Of a stretch of 60,191 nucleotides of DNA, positions 30,226 to 39,272 are shown in pieces (within the stretch, counting starts at the first letter, position 1; each line of letters begins with the position of its first letter). Under the pieces are notes generated by a model. The model saw only the letters and a program-made list of their open reading frames with translations, made no database searches and was not told the origin of the DNA. The position numbers and the translations under genes are program-made. Source of the stretch: Mycobacterium sp. (lineage in GTDB: Bacteria; Actinomycetota; Actinomycetes; Mycobacteriales; Mycobacteriaceae); contig NZ_JAICZA010000008.1 of assembly GCF_025933915.1 (NCBI RefSeq), forward strand, positions 1 to 60,191. Direction: 5' to 3'.

Positions 30226-31461
30226 TCAGGCCAGTGAGTAACGAACCGGCAGGTGCTTGAGTCCACCGACGAAGGTGGTGGCGACCAGTTCCGGGTCACC
30301 GGTCAGCTCAATGGATTCCAGGCGTGGCAGCAACTCTGAGAAGAAGCTGCTGACCTCCATGCGGGCCAGCGCCGCGCCCATACAGAAGTGGACGCCATAG
30401 CCGAAGGCCAAATGCTTGTTGGGGTCGCGGCCGACGTCGAAGCGGAACGGTTCGTCGAAGACGTCCTCGTCGCGGTTTGCCGATACGTACGACAGCAGCA
30501 CGGATTCGCCTGCGGCGATGGGTACTCCGTGCACGACGGTGTCCTCGGCGGCGGTGCGCATGAACTCCTTGACCGGGGTGACCCAGCGGATCATCTCGTC
30601 GGTGGCCAGTGGCATCAGGTCGAGGTTGTCGCGCAGGCGGTGGCGCTGGTCGGGATTCTCGATGAGGGCCTGCAGGCCACCGGAGATGGTGGCGCTGGTG
30701 GTGTCGTGGCCCGCGGTGGCGACGATCAGATAGTAGGACACAGTGTCGATGTCCGACAGCGGTTCGCCATCGACGCGGGCGTTGGCGATCGCCGAGGCGA
30801 GATCCTCGGTGGGATGCTCGCGACGTGACGCCGTCACACCGTTGAAGTATTGGAACATGTCGAACAACGCCGGCAGCTGATCCTCGTTGGAGGCACCGCG
30901 CTTGAACTCGGAATCATCGCTGCCGAACAATTCCTGGGTCAGCTTGAGCATGCGGGGAAAGTCGGCCTCGGGCAGGCCCAGCAGCGACATGATCACGTAA
31001 AGCGGGTAATTGACGGCGACTTCCTGAACGAAGTCGCATTCGGGACCCGCGGCCATCATCTTGTCTACATAGATCTTGGCCAGTTCGTCGACGCGAACCT
31101 TCAGGGCCCGCATCGCCTTTGGGCGAAACCAGTCGGAGCCGATCGCGCGCACCACCCGGTGCTGTGGGTCGTCCATGTGGATCAGGGTGCGCACACCGGC
31201 GACGGCCTGCATCTCGTCGCCTTCCTCGGTCGTCAACACCGGTCGCGGCCAGTTGGTGAAGAGCATGTTTTCGCGCTCGATGTCCATGATGTCGGCGTGT
31301 TTGGTGATCGCCCAGAACGGCCGGTAGTTCGGGACCTCCACCCACGACACCGGAGCGTTGGCGCGCAGGTAAGTCAGTGCCGCATGCAGCCCCTGCTCGT
31401 CGGTGTACGCCAACGGGTCCGCCAGCAAGTTGGCGGCCCCGTCCATCGTGGTTGTGCTCAC
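30226..31461 (-). CDS. Cytochrome P450
   Basis: A 411-residue P450 with AGHDTT (250-255), ExxR in DEMIRWVTP and haem loop FGYGVHFCMG with C360. GTG 31461 is chosen because GAGGAG lies eight bases upstream; the frame continues 150 codons further upstream but that extension is low-complexity and overlaps the divergent carboxylase gene. It is divergent from the acyl-CoA carboxylase subunit, with a palindromic AT-rich sequence between them, and upstream of an SDR. Confidence 0.93.
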   Translation of the reverse strand: MSTTTMDGAANLLADPLAYTDEQGLHAALTYLRANAPVSWVEVPNYRPFWAITKHADIMDIERENMLFTNWPRPVLTTEEGDEMQAVAGVRTLIHMDDPQHRVVRAIGSDWFRPKAMRALKVRVDELAKIYVDKMMAAGPECDFVQEVAVNYPLYVIMSLLGLPEADFPRMLKLTQELFGSDDSEFKRGASNEDQLPALFDMFQYFNGVTASRREHPTEDLASAIANARVDGEPLSDIDTVSYYLIVATAGHDTTSATISGGLQALIENPDQRHRLRDNLDLMPLATDEMIRWVTPVKEFMRTAAEDTVVHGVPIAAGESVLLSYVSANRDEDVFDEPFRFDVGRDPNKHLAFGYGVHFCMGAALARMEVSSFFSELLPRLESIELTGDPELVATTFVGGLKHLPVRYSLA

Positions 31462-31541
31462 TGGTGAAACTCCTCGATTCGGGGTGCCCCGCCGACGAAA
31501 GACGGACCTTGAGGCGGGGGATGTCAGGTATGCGGGTAACT

Positions 31542-31550
31542 TTACAGTAA
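31542..31550. promoter_or_regulatory. Palindrome TTAC-A-GTAA between P450 and carboxylase genes
   Basis: A nine-base odd palindrome in an AT-rich patch, 81 bases before the P450 start and 121 before the carboxylase start. It could be an operator or part of a promoter. It differs from the ACTATnWTA sites. Confidence 0.3.
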
Positions 31551-31670
31551 GCGATCCAGTATGTGACCCTGCAAATACGTGGCGATCGCCGGCGCGGCGT
31601 AGCCGGGCGCAGCGGGTCGCCACCATAGGACTGGTCGCGCGACGAATCCTCCATGAGGTAGGACATAGGC

Positions 31671-33167
31671 ATGCCGAAAGCCCAGGATTGGGGAGAAACG
31701 CTCGAGGATCTCGAGCGTCGTCGTCAGCACGCGTTCGAAATGGGCGGGCCGGAGCGGCTCGACAAGCACCACAACAAGGGCAAGCTCGACGCCCGCGCGC
31801 GGATCGAGCACCTCCTCGACCCGGGCACGTTCCGCGAGCTCGGCACCCTGGTCGGTGGTGAGATCGCGGCCGACGGCCTCGTCGTCGGCTCCGGCTCGAT
31901 CCACGGCTCACCGGTGATGTTGGGCGCCGAGGACTTCACCACCATGGCCGGCAGCATCGGGCCCGGCGGCAACTCCAAGCGGTACCGCATCGCCGAACTG
32001 GCGCTGCGCGACAAGATTCCACTGGTGATGCTCCTCGAAGGCGCCGGCTTCCGCCCCACCGGCGGGCACTACGGGCGCACCCCAACGGACCTGCTCGCCC
32101 AGGCGCAATGCTCGGGCCGCGTGCCGACCGTCGCCGCCGTGCTCGGCCCCTCGGCCGGACACGGTGCGCTGGTGGCCCCGGTCTGCGACTTCCGGATCAT
32201 GAGCGCAGACGGCGCCATCTTCACCGCCGGCCCGCCCGTCGTCAAAGAGTCCACCGGAGAAGATATTTCGAAAGAAGACCTCGGCGGGCCGGACGTCGCT
32301 TTGCCCAGCGGCGTGATCCACAATGTCGCCGAAAATGACGAAGCGGTGCTCGACGACGTCCGCCGCTACCTGTCGTACTTCCCGCCGAGCGCATGGTCGT
32401 ACCCGTCGCCGCTACCCGCGGGTGAGGCCTGCGGGCCGCGACCGACACCGGAGCTGCTCGACATCGTCTCCCGGGACAACCGCCGCGTTTATGACATGCG
32501 CGCCGTGCTCGATGTGGTCTTCGACAGCCCCGACTGGTTCGAGGTCCAGCCCCAGTTCGGCAAGGCGATCATCTGCGCGCTCGCCCACCTCGGCGGCCAC
32601 CCGGTCGCGGTGGTGGCCAACCAGCCCCAGGTGCTCGCCGGTTCCATCGACGCCGACGCCGCCGACAAGGCGGCCCACTTCATCTTGGTGGCCGACTCCT
32701 TCCACCTGCCGATCGTCTTCCTCGCCGATAACCCCGGCATGCTGCCCGGCAGCCGATCCGAGCGCACCGGCGTGCTGCGGGCCGGCGCGCGGATGTTCGC
32801 CGCGCAGACGGCTGCCACCACGTTGAAGCTGCACCTCACCCTGCGCAAGGCGTACGGGTTCGGGTCGATGGTCATGTCGCTGTTGGGCTTCGACCATCAG
32901 GTCGCGACGTTCGCCTATCCCGGTGCGACGATGGGCGCCATGAGCGCCGCGGCGCTCAGCCGCGCCTCGCACGCCGGTGAGGACCTGTCGGAAAAGCTGC
33001 GCAATGCCGAGTTGCAAGCGTCGTACAGGTCGGCCGAAGGCATGGGCTTCGACGAACTCATCGATCCCCGTGAGACGCGTGACGCCCTGCTCGCTTCGCT
33101 CAAGCGCGGCCTGTCCAGCAGACAGGCCGCCGCCGAACCGGTGACCCGCACCGTCATCCTGCCTTAG
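31671..33167 (+). CDS. Acyl-CoA carboxylase beta subunit (carboxyltransferase, AccD type)
   Basis: A 498-residue carboxyltransferase subunit. The N-terminal half has the acyl-CoA site (GAEDFTTMAGSIGPGGNSKRY, in two adjoining motifs; LLEGAGFRPTGGHYGR) and the C-terminal half the biotin/carboxyl site (PIVFLADNPGMLPGSRSERTG; AYGFGSMVMSLLG). Partners supplying biotin carboxylase are not in the window, so it would use a housekeeping AccA. It is divergent from a P450 and might carboxylate a branched or cyclic acyl-CoA, as geranyl-CoA and other catabolic carboxylases do; that is inference. ATG 31671 is preceded by AGGTAGGA. Confidence 0.92.
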   Translation: MPKAQDWGETLEDLERRRQHAFEMGGPERLDKHHNKGKLDARARIEHLLDPGTFRELGTLVGGEIAADGLVVGSGSIHGSPVMLGAEDFTTMAGSIGPGGNSKRYRIAELALRDKIPLVMLLEGAGFRPTGGHYGRTPTDLLAQAQCSGRVPTVAAVLGPSAGHGALVAPVCDFRIMSADGAIFTAGPPVVKESTGEDISKEDLGGPDVALPSGVIHNVAENDEAVLDDVRRYLSYFPPSAWSYPSPLPAGEACGPRPTPELLDIVSRDNRRVYDMRAVLDVVFDSPDWFEVQPQFGKAIICALAHLGGHPVAVVANQPQVLAGSIDADAADKAAHFILVADSFHLPIVFLADNPGMLPGSRSERTGVLRAGARMFAAQTAATTLKLHLTLRKAYGFGSMVMSLLGFDHQVATFAYPGATMGAMSAAALSRASHAGEDLSEKLRNAELQASYRSAEGMGFDELIDPRETRDALLASLKRGLSSRQAAAEPVTRTVILP

Positions 33168-33241
33168 GACCGCTCCTGCCTCAGGACCGCCGCGAAACTG
33201 TAATTGGCGACGCGTTTACCGACTCAAAGTCAAGTGGTGGA

Positions 33242-33251
33242 TGCAACATTT
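33242..33251. repeat. IS30 left terminal inverted repeat core
   Basis: TGCAACATTT, the exact reverse complement of 34469-34478. It overlaps the transposase stop codon. Confidence 0.75.
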
Positions 33252-34449
33252 AGGCGGCTTGGCTGATCAGGGCGGTGAGGCGTTGTGCGGGTGTGTCGAG
33301 GTCGAGGGTGGGTCGGGGTCGGCTGTTGAGCTTGTCCTGAACTCGTTTGAGGTCGGCCTTGGAGTAACCCGATAGGTCGGTGCCCTTTTCGAACCAGAAC
33401 CGCAGTAGCCGGTTGGTGTTCTCGTTACTGCCACGCTGCCAGGGTGAATGGGGATCGCAGAAATAGACGGGGGCCTGCAGCTGCAGGCTGATGTCGTGCC
33501 AGGTGGCCATTTCACTGCCGCGGTCCCAGGTGACGGTACGACGCAGATGAGCCGGCAGCTCATTCATCGCCTCGATCATCGCGGTGGCCACCGAATCGGC
33601 GGTGTGGTCGTTGGGTAGGTGCAACAAGATGGTGAATCGGGTGCTGCGTTCAACCAGGGTGCCGATCGCACTGGTGCACCCGGCGCCCAGGATCAGATCA
33701 CCTTCCCAATGTCCCGGCACCGCACGGTCATCCACCTCGGCGGGACGCTGGCTGATGGTGATCACATCACTGAACTTTCCGCGGTGCTCGGTGTGGTCAC
33801 GGGGCTTGCGGGCCCCTCGTTTGGTCGACAAGCATTTGTTGAGATCGGCGCGCAGTTGGCCGCGGCTTTGGACGTAGAGGCACTTGTAGATGGTCTCGTG
33901 GCTCACCCGTGCCAGCCTGTCATTGGGATGATCACGGGCCAACATCTCGGCGATCAGCTTCGGGCTCCACCCGTCGTCCATCCACCTTTCGATGGCAGCG
34001 CACAACCGGGTGTCGTTGAGCTTGAATTCCTTGGGCCGCTGGGCGTTCTGAGATGCCCGGGCATGCGCCAGCAAGGCGTGGTAATCGCCGTCGGGGTTGC
34101 AGTTACGCCGAATTTCGCGGTAGATCGTCGTGCGGTCGCGGCCGAGTCGCTCAGCGATCTCAGTGTTGCTCAGGCCGGCGTCACGGCCACGCATGATCTC
34201 GACGCGTTCCTTGACGCTGATCCGATGACCCGCGCCGCCAGGCAAGGACATGTTGCCCGGTTCGAGCAAACCCAGTCGGCCCCGTCGGCCCATCTGCAAC
34301 TTCATTGCCCCAGCTTTGCCCCACCACGCTTGACCGACGTTGCGCGACACACCCAGCCGCCGCTCGGCCTCAGACATCGACGTGCCCGAGCACACCAGAT
34401 CAAACAACCGCCAGCGCAGCGCCCGCGCAGCCGGATACCCAGTCGGCAT
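33250..34449 (-). CDS. IS30-family transposase
   Basis: A 399-residue DDE transposase. The N-terminal region has two helix-turn-helix segments (including SNTEIAERLGRDRTTIYREI). The catalytic triad is D251 (GHWEGDLI), D309 (TWDRGSE) and E343 (NENTNR), with the D-33-E spacing usual for IS30. The start ATG 34449 has GGAGG seven bases upstream; the GTG at 34479 lies in the terminal repeat and is not used. The frame is intact, so the element may be active. Confidence 0.93.
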   Translation of the reverse strand: MPTGYPAARALRWRLFDLVCSGTSMSEAERRLGVSRNVGQAWWGKAGAMKLQMGRRGRLGLLEPGNMSLPGGAGHRISVKERVEIMRGRDAGLSNTEIAERLGRDRTTIYREIRRNCNPDGDYHALLAHARASQNAQRPKEFKLNDTRLCAAIERWMDDGWSPKLIAEMLARDHPNDRLARVSHETIYKCLYVQSRGQLRADLNKCLSTKRGARKPRDHTEHRGKFSDVITISQRPAEVDDRAVPGHWEGDLILGAGCTSAIGTLVERSTRFTILLHLPNDHTADSVATAMIEAMNELPAHLRRTVTWDRGSEMATWHDISLQLQAPVYFCDPHSPWQRGSNENTNRLLRFWFEKGTDLSGYSKADLKRVQDKLNSRPRPTLDLDTPAQRLTALISQAA

Positions 34450-34468
34450 TGCAACCTCCAAAATCAGG

Positions 34469-34478
34469 AAATGTTGCA
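34469..34478. repeat. IS30 right terminal inverted repeat core
   Basis: AAATGTTGCA, the exact reverse complement of 33242-33251, just upstream of the transposase ribosome-binding site. Confidence 0.75.
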
Positions 34479-34543
34479 CTGACCGTATGAATCCGCCCGA
34501 GTGACGCCGTCGCTAGTTACAGTCTCGCGGCGCGGCAAAGACA

Positions 34544-36133
34544 TCATCGCCAGCTGGGCAGCCAGATCTCCATATTCCACGTCTGCTGCGAAATCGGCAT
34601 ACCGGTGAGCACCGGGAACAGCCAGGCGAAGTTGGTCACCACCAACGCCACGTAGGCGCAGACGGCGATCAGGCCCAGCGTGCGTCGTTCCGAGTTCACC
34701 CCGAGCCCGCGGGCGGGGGCGCCAGGGGTGTAAAGGACGTCGCCGCAAATCAGCGCGATGGCCATCACCAGGAACGGCGCCATCGTCGCCGCGTAGAAGA
34801 AGTACATCTGCCGATCGATGTCGGCGAACCACGGCAGCCATCCGGCGCAATAGCCAACCAGCACAGCGGCGTAACGCCAGTCGCGGCGCACCAGCATGCG
34901 CCACAACGCGAAGACCAAGACCGGCACCGCCAGCCACCACATCGCCGGCGTGCCCACCAGCATCTGGGCCTTGACGCAGGATTGCGCGCCGCACCCGGGC
35001 ACGTTCTGCTGGTCGATGGCGTAGAGCACCGGCCGCAGCGACATCGGCCAGCTCCACGGCTTCGATTCCCACGGGTGGTAATTGCCGGCCGAATTCGTCA
35101 AGCTGGCGTGGAATTGGAAAGCCTTGGCGGAGTAGTGCCACAGCGATCGGATGGCGTCGGGCAGCGGGATCACCGAATGCGGGCCGATCGTCTGGCCCAC
35201 CTCGTGCCGATCGATCGCGGTCTCGGAGGCGAACCACGGCGCGTAACTGGCCAGGTACACCAACACCGGGATCAGGCCCAGCGCATAACCGGTGGGGACG
35301 AAATCGCGCCGCAGGGTGCCCAGCCAGGGCCGGTCGACCTGGTACTGGCGGCGCGCGGCCACGTCGAACGCCAGCGACATCGCGCCGAAAAAGATCACGA
35401 AGTACAGGCCGGACCATTTTGTGCCGCAAGCCAATCCGAGCAGGACCCCGGCGCCGAGGCGCCACCACCGCACGCCCAGCCGTGGGCCCCATACCGTATC
35501 CGCGTTGCGGCCCTGCAGTAGCGCGACGTGCATTCGTTGCCGAACCTGGTCGCGGTCGACGATCAGCGCGCCGAACGCGGCGACCACGAAGAACGTGAGG
35601 ATGCCGTCGAGCAGCGCGGTCCGCGACGCGACGAAGCTGACGCCGTCGCAGATGACCAGCACCCCGGCGACCGCGCCGACCAGCGTCGACCGGCTGATCC
35701 GGCGGACGATCCGCATCACCAGCGCCACCATGACCACGCCGAGCAACGCGCCGGTGAACCGCCAGCCGATACCGCTGTAGCCGAAGATCGCCTCGCCGAC
35801 CGCGATGAGCTGCTTGCCCACCGGCGGGTGCACCACAAGGCCGAACCCCGGATTGTCTTCCACCCCGTGGTTGTGCAGCGCCTGCCAGGCCTGCGGCGCG
35901 TAATGCTTTTCGTCGAAGACCGGGGTGCCCACATCGGTGGGTGAGCCCAGATTCAGGAATCGGGTCACCGCGGCCACCAGGGTGATCACGCCGGTCACCA
36001 CCCAGCCGCGGACGTGATCGGTCGGCCCGAAATCGGCCACCGGAACCCGCGGACCGGGACTCACGACGGGGACCACGCGCTCCTTTTCGGCGCCCTCGAT
36101 GGTCAAGGGGGATTCGCGGGGCGGGGCAGTCAT
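34544..36133 (-). CDS. pmt: Protein O-mannosyltransferase (GT39, Pmt)
   Basis: A 529-residue polytopic membrane enzyme that transfers mannose from polyprenyl-phosphate-mannose to Ser/Thr of exported proteins. The first extracytoplasmic loop has the acidic motif FDEKHYAPQAW expected of GT39 enzymes, followed by HPPVGKQLIA. Multiple hydrophobic segments and a C-terminal aromatic region (WFADIDRQMYFFY) match the family. In M. tuberculosis the equivalent gene is Rv1002c, also divergent from rsmI (Rv1003), as here with 25 bases between starts. ATG 36133 gives a normal length; the longer open frame runs through rsmI. Confidence 0.94.
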   Translation of the reverse strand: MTAPPRESPLTIEGAEKERVVPVVSPGPRVPVADFGPTDHVRGWVVTGVITLVAAVTRFLNLGSPTDVGTPVFDEKHYAPQAWQALHNHGVEDNPGFGLVVHPPVGKQLIAVGEAIFGYSGIGWRFTGALLGVVMVALVMRIVRRISRSTLVGAVAGVLVICDGVSFVASRTALLDGILTFFVVAAFGALIVDRDQVRQRMHVALLQGRNADTVWGPRLGVRWWRLGAGVLLGLACGTKWSGLYFVIFFGAMSLAFDVAARRQYQVDRPWLGTLRRDFVPTGYALGLIPVLVYLASYAPWFASETAIDRHEVGQTIGPHSVIPLPDAIRSLWHYSAKAFQFHASLTNSAGNYHPWESKPWSWPMSLRPVLYAIDQQNVPGCGAQSCVKAQMLVGTPAMWWLAVPVLVFALWRMLVRRDWRYAAVLVGYCAGWLPWFADIDRQMYFFYAATMAPFLVMAIALICGDVLYTPGAPARGLGVNSERRTLGLIAVCAYVALVVTNFAWLFPVLTGMPISQQTWNMEIWLPSWR

Positions 36134-36158
36134 CGGTGTCGATCGTAGGCTGTCGCTC

Positions 36159-36998
36159 ATGACCACCGGCCGCCTGTTGCTGGGCGCGACCCCCTTGGGC
36201 CAGCCGTCGGATGCCTCGCCTCGTCTCCTGGACGCGCTGGCCCGAGCCGACGTGGTGGCCGCCGAGGACACCCGTCGGGTGCGGACGCTGGCCAACGCCC
36301 TGGAGGTGAAAATCACCGGCCGGGTGATCAGCATGTTCGACCGCGTCGAGGCCATCCGCGTGGATTCGGTGATCGAGGCGATCCGGGCGGGCGCGACCGT
36401 GCTGGTGGTCAGCGACGCCGGGATGCCGGTGATCAGCGACCCCGGCTTCCGGCTGGTAACGGCGTGTGTGGAGGCCGGCCTGCCGGTGCACTGCCTGCCG
36501 GGGCCCTCGGCGGTGACCACCGCGCTGGCCCTGTCCGGCCTGCCGGCGGAGAAGTTCTGCTTCGAGGGGTTCGCGCCCCGCAAAAAGGCGGCGCGACGGA
36601 CCTGGCTGGACTCGCTGGCCGACGAGCGACGCACCTGCGTCTTCTTCGAATCACCGCGCCGGTTGTCCGCGTGTTTGCATGACGCGGTCGAGCGGCTCGG
36701 CGGCGCACGCCGCGCCGCGATCTGCCGGGAATTGACCAAGGTGCACGAGGAAGTGGTGCGCGGATCGCTCGACGAGCTGGCGGCGTGGGCGGCCGACGGT
36801 GTGCTCGGGGAGATCACCGTGGTGCTGGCCGGCGCCACCCCGCGCGCCGACCTGCCGTCGCTGGTGGCCGAGGTCGAGGCGCTGGTCGCGGGCGGTGCCC
36901 GCGTCAAGGACGCGTGCGGGGAGGTGGCGGGCGCCCACCCCGGGGTGCGGTCGCGCCAGCTTTACGACGCGGTCCTGCAGTCCCGCCGCTCCGGATAG
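36159..36998 (+). CDS. rsmI: 16S rRNA (cytidine-1402-2'-O)-methyltransferase
   Basis: A 279-residue tetrapyrrole-methylase-fold enzyme that methylates the ribose of C1402 in 16S rRNA. Typical motifs are LLLGATPLGQPSDASPR at the N-terminus, VAAEDTRRVRTL, VSDAGMPVISDPGFRLV and LPGPSAVTTALALSGLP. It corresponds to Rv1003 in the same divergent arrangement with pmt. ATG 36159 (MTTGRLLL) is chosen; the frame extends 20 codons further but overlaps pmt. It converges with pabB with one base between the stops. Confidence 0.95.
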   Translation: MTTGRLLLGATPLGQPSDASPRLLDALARADVVAAEDTRRVRTLANALEVKITGRVISMFDRVEAIRVDSVIEAIRAGATVLVVSDAGMPVISDPGFRLVTACVEAGLPVHCLPGPSAVTTALALSGLPAEKFCFEGFAPRKKAARRTWLDSLADERRTCVFFESPRRLSACLHDAVERLGGARRAAICRELTKVHEEVVRGSLDELAAWAADGVLGEITVVLAGATPRADLPSLVAEVEALVAGGARVKDACGEVAGAHPGVRSRQLYDAVLQSRRSG

Positions 36999-36999
36999 C

Positions 37000-38253
37000 T
37001 CAGCCGGCCTGGCTGGCCATCGCGATGGACGCCAGGCCGACGACGGGCGACGCCTTGTGCAGGCATTCGGCCCACTCGGCGTCCGGGTCGGAATCGGCGG
37101 TGATCCCGCCGCCGACGCCCAGCACCGCACCACCCGCGGCGTCGAATTCGACGGTGCGGATCGCGACATTGAGTTCGCATCCGGCCACCGGAGAGGCCAA
37201 GCCGATGGTGCCGCAATATATTCCGCGACGACGCGGTTCCCACTGCGAGAGCAGTTGGCGGGCACGGTGTTTGGGTGTCCCGGTGACCGAGGCCGGCGGG
37301 AAGGTGGCGTCCAGCAGCGCCGACGTCGGCAGCTCGACGGGGACCTGGGCCGCCACCGTGGACACCAGGTGCCACACGCCTGGTGCGCGCCGCACCACCA
37401 ACAGTTCCGGGACGGTCACCGAGCCGACGATCGCCACCCGGCCGAGATCGTTGCGGACCAGGTCGACGATCATGATGTTTTCGGCCACCTCTTTGGCCGA
37501 GGCGCGTAGCGCTGACGGCCAGGCGTCCAGTGGCAAGGTGCCCTTGATCGGGCTGGAAATGACGTCCGTCCCGCGACGCCGCAGGAAAAGTTCCGGGGAC
37601 AGGGACGCCACCGCGCCCCACGGGCCCGCGACGTAGGCGGCCCGGGCCGGAGAGGTGCGCGCGACGCCGTCGATGAAGAAGTCCAGCGAGGAACCGCCGG
37701 CCGTGCCGGTGAATTGGGTGCACACGCACGCCTGGTAGACCTCGCCGGCGCGGATGGCTTCCAGGCAGGCAAGCACCCCGTCGCGGTGCGCCGCCCGGTC
37801 GGCGATGCCCCAGTCGATCCGGCAGTCGCGCGCGGGTGTGGTCGGCGCGGCCAGCGCGGTGGTGAGCCAACCGGGCATCGGGGCGCCGGAGAGGCTCTCG
37901 TACCACCAGTGCCCGTCGCGGTCGCGGCGCAGCACGCAGTCCGTCCAGCCGCCGGCGGCCTCGGGAATCCGATTCGGCCGGGCGTCGGCACCCCGATCGG
38001 GATAAGACAGGTAGCCGATCCACCCGCCGCCCACCGCGTGCGGCTCGAGCTTCCGCGATCCCAGCTGGACAGCGAACACGTCGTCGGCATCCACCGGCCG
38101 CACCGACAGGCTCGGCGCGATCAGCGCCAGGGCGCCGAACCACTCGCCGGTCAGCGCGGCCGGCGGCGGAAGACCGAGCCGGGTCGTGGCGTCACCCACG
38201 GCGCGCAGCACCTGGGGTGCGGCGCCAAGATCGCCGAGCCGGTCGATGCGCAC
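37000..38253 (-). CDS. pabB: Aminodeoxychorismate synthase component I
   Basis: A 417-residue chorismate-utilising enzyme for 4-aminobenzoate (folate) synthesis. The conserved C-terminal core contains SPELFL, SSPIKGTLP, ENIMIVDLVRNDLGRV, FPPASVTGTPKHRA and RGIYCGTIG. No glutamine amidotransferase (PabA) is adjacent. In M. tuberculosis the corresponding gene is Rv1005c; the membrane-protein gene that lies between it and Rv1003 there (Rv1004c) is absent here. The context is conserved housekeeping, unlike the regions on either side. Confidence 0.93.
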   Translation of the reverse strand: MRIDRLGDLGAAPQVLRAVGDATTRLGLPPPAALTGEWFGALALIAPSLSVRPVDADDVFAVQLGSRKLEPHAVGGGWIGYLSYPDRGADARPNRIPEAAGGWTDCVLRRDRDGHWWYESLSGAPMPGWLTTALAAPTTPARDCRIDWGIADRAAHRDGVLACLEAIRAGEVYQACVCTQFTGTAGGSSLDFFIDGVARTSPARAAYVAGPWGAVASLSPELFLRRRGTDVISSPIKGTLPLDAWPSALRASAKEVAENIMIVDLVRNDLGRVAIVGSVTVPELLVVRRAPGVWHLVSTVAAQVPVELPTSALLDATFPPASVTGTPKHRARQLLSQWEPRRRGIYCGTIGLASPVAGCELNVAIRTVEFDAAGGAVLGVGGGITADSDPDAEWAECLHKASPVVGLASIAMASQAG

Positions 38254-38360
38254 TGCCTTAGCTTGACAGAGCGGCGGATTTCCGCACCCCCGGTATCGGC
38301 CACTGGTCGGATGGTGGCGATCCGCTGCACCCGGCTACGCCGCGTTTGCGATCGCCACGC

Positions 38361-39272
38361 TCAGCCGCGGCTGATGTCGCGGGCGCTGGCCAGCGCGGCC
38401 AGTTTCCGCGGGTTGCGCATGACGTAGAAGTTGGTGATCTTCCCGTCGGCGATCTCCAGCGTGATCACGCCTTCGAGTTGTTCGCCGAGGTACAGCAACA
38501 CCGCCGGGGCGCTGTTGCAGGTCACCATGTCCACCCGCAGCGTGGCCATCTCCGCGGCCCTGCGCATCAGCCCGGCGATCGCCCGGGCCACCCGCTCCGC
38601 GCCGACCACCGGCCGGCGGGCGGCGCTCACCACGCCGCCGCTGTCGGCCGTCCAGGTGGCGTCCGGGGCGAGCATCGTCATCAGCGTCTCCACGTCGCCG
38701 CTGGCCGCCGAGGCCAGGAACTGCGCCGTGATCTCGGCGTTGCGCTCCGGGTCCGCCGCATCGAACCGCTTCCGCCGGGCCCGCACATGTTCGCGGGCCC
38801 GGTGCGCGACCTGTCGCACGGTGGGGGCCGGTTTGCCCACCGCCTGGGCGATCTCGCCGTAATCGAAGCCGAACACCTCGCGCAGCACGAACACGGCTCG
38901 CTCGTCGGGGCTCAGCGTCTCCAACAAGACCAGCATCGCCATCGAAATCGACTCTGCGAGAACGACATCAGCGGAAGGGTCCTGCTCGTCGAGGAGCAAC
39001 GGCTCGGGCAGCCAGGGGCCCACGTACTCCTCGCGGCGCCGGGCGTCGGCCCGCAGTGCGTTGAGCGCCTGGCGGGTGACCAGCTGGGCCAGATACGACT
39101 TGGTGTCGCGCACCGTCGCCAAGTCGACGGCCGACCACCGCAGATAGCTGTCCTGCAGCACGTCGTCGGCCTCGGTTGCCGAGCCCAGCATCTCGTAGGC
39201 GATGGTGAACAGCAGTGGCCGCAGAACGGTGAACCGTTCGGCGTGCTCACTGCCGCTCGGCGAGCGGGTCAT
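38361..39272 (-). CDS. sigJ: ECF RNA polymerase sigma factor, ECF41/SigJ type with SnoaL-like tail
   Basis: A 303-residue ECF sigma factor. Region 2 is near residues 10-75 (LLFTIAYEMLGSATEADDVLQD), region 4 near 105-165 (LSPDERAVFVLREVFGFDYGEIA). WLPEPLL lies in the linker. Residues about 180-300 form a SnoaL/NTF2-like domain ending RNPRKLA. In ECF41 proteins this tail acts as a built-in regulator and there is no separate anti-sigma factor; none is encoded here. The start overlaps the stop of the flavoprotein gene by four bases. The promoter of that operon resembles the ECF41 consensus, so the factor probably activates itself. SigJ orthology is likely but not proven. Confidence 0.88.
   Translation of the reverse strand: MTRSPSGSEHAERFTVLRPLLFTIAYEMLGSATEADDVLQDSYLRWSAVDLATVRDTKSYLAQLVTRQALNALRADARRREEYVGPWLPEPLLLDEQDPSADVVLAESISMAMLVLLETLSPDERAVFVLREVFGFDYGEIAQAVGKPAPTVRQVAHRAREHVRARRKRFDAADPERNAEITAQFLASAASGDVETLMTMLAPDATWTADSGGVVSAARRPVVGAERVARAIAGLMRRAAEMATLRVDMVTCNSAPAVLLYLGEQLEGVITLEIADGKITNFYVMRNPRKLAALASARDISRG

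Larger units (their letters stand above)
33236..34484 (-). mobile_element. IS30-family insertion sequence
   Basis: A single-transposase element of about 1.25 kb. The ends carry an imperfect inverted repeat with a fully matching ten-base core TGCAACATTT at 33242-33251 and its reverse complement at 34469-34478; GGT also matches outside the core on both ends, so the tips are placed at about 33236 and 34484. The transposase stop lies inside the left repeat. No clear target duplication was recognised. It lies between the carboxylase gene and the conserved pmt-rsmI-pabB block. Confidence 0.8.

Noticed and set aside
33168..34543. Possible gene interrupted by the IS30 element
   Set aside because: Joining the flanking sequences gives no extended open frame or family match; the insertion appears intergenic.
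34464..36491. 675-codon frame on the same strand as pmt
   Set aside because: Arg/Gly/Ala-rich out-of-frame reading of pmt; the other frame has GT39 motifs and membrane segments.
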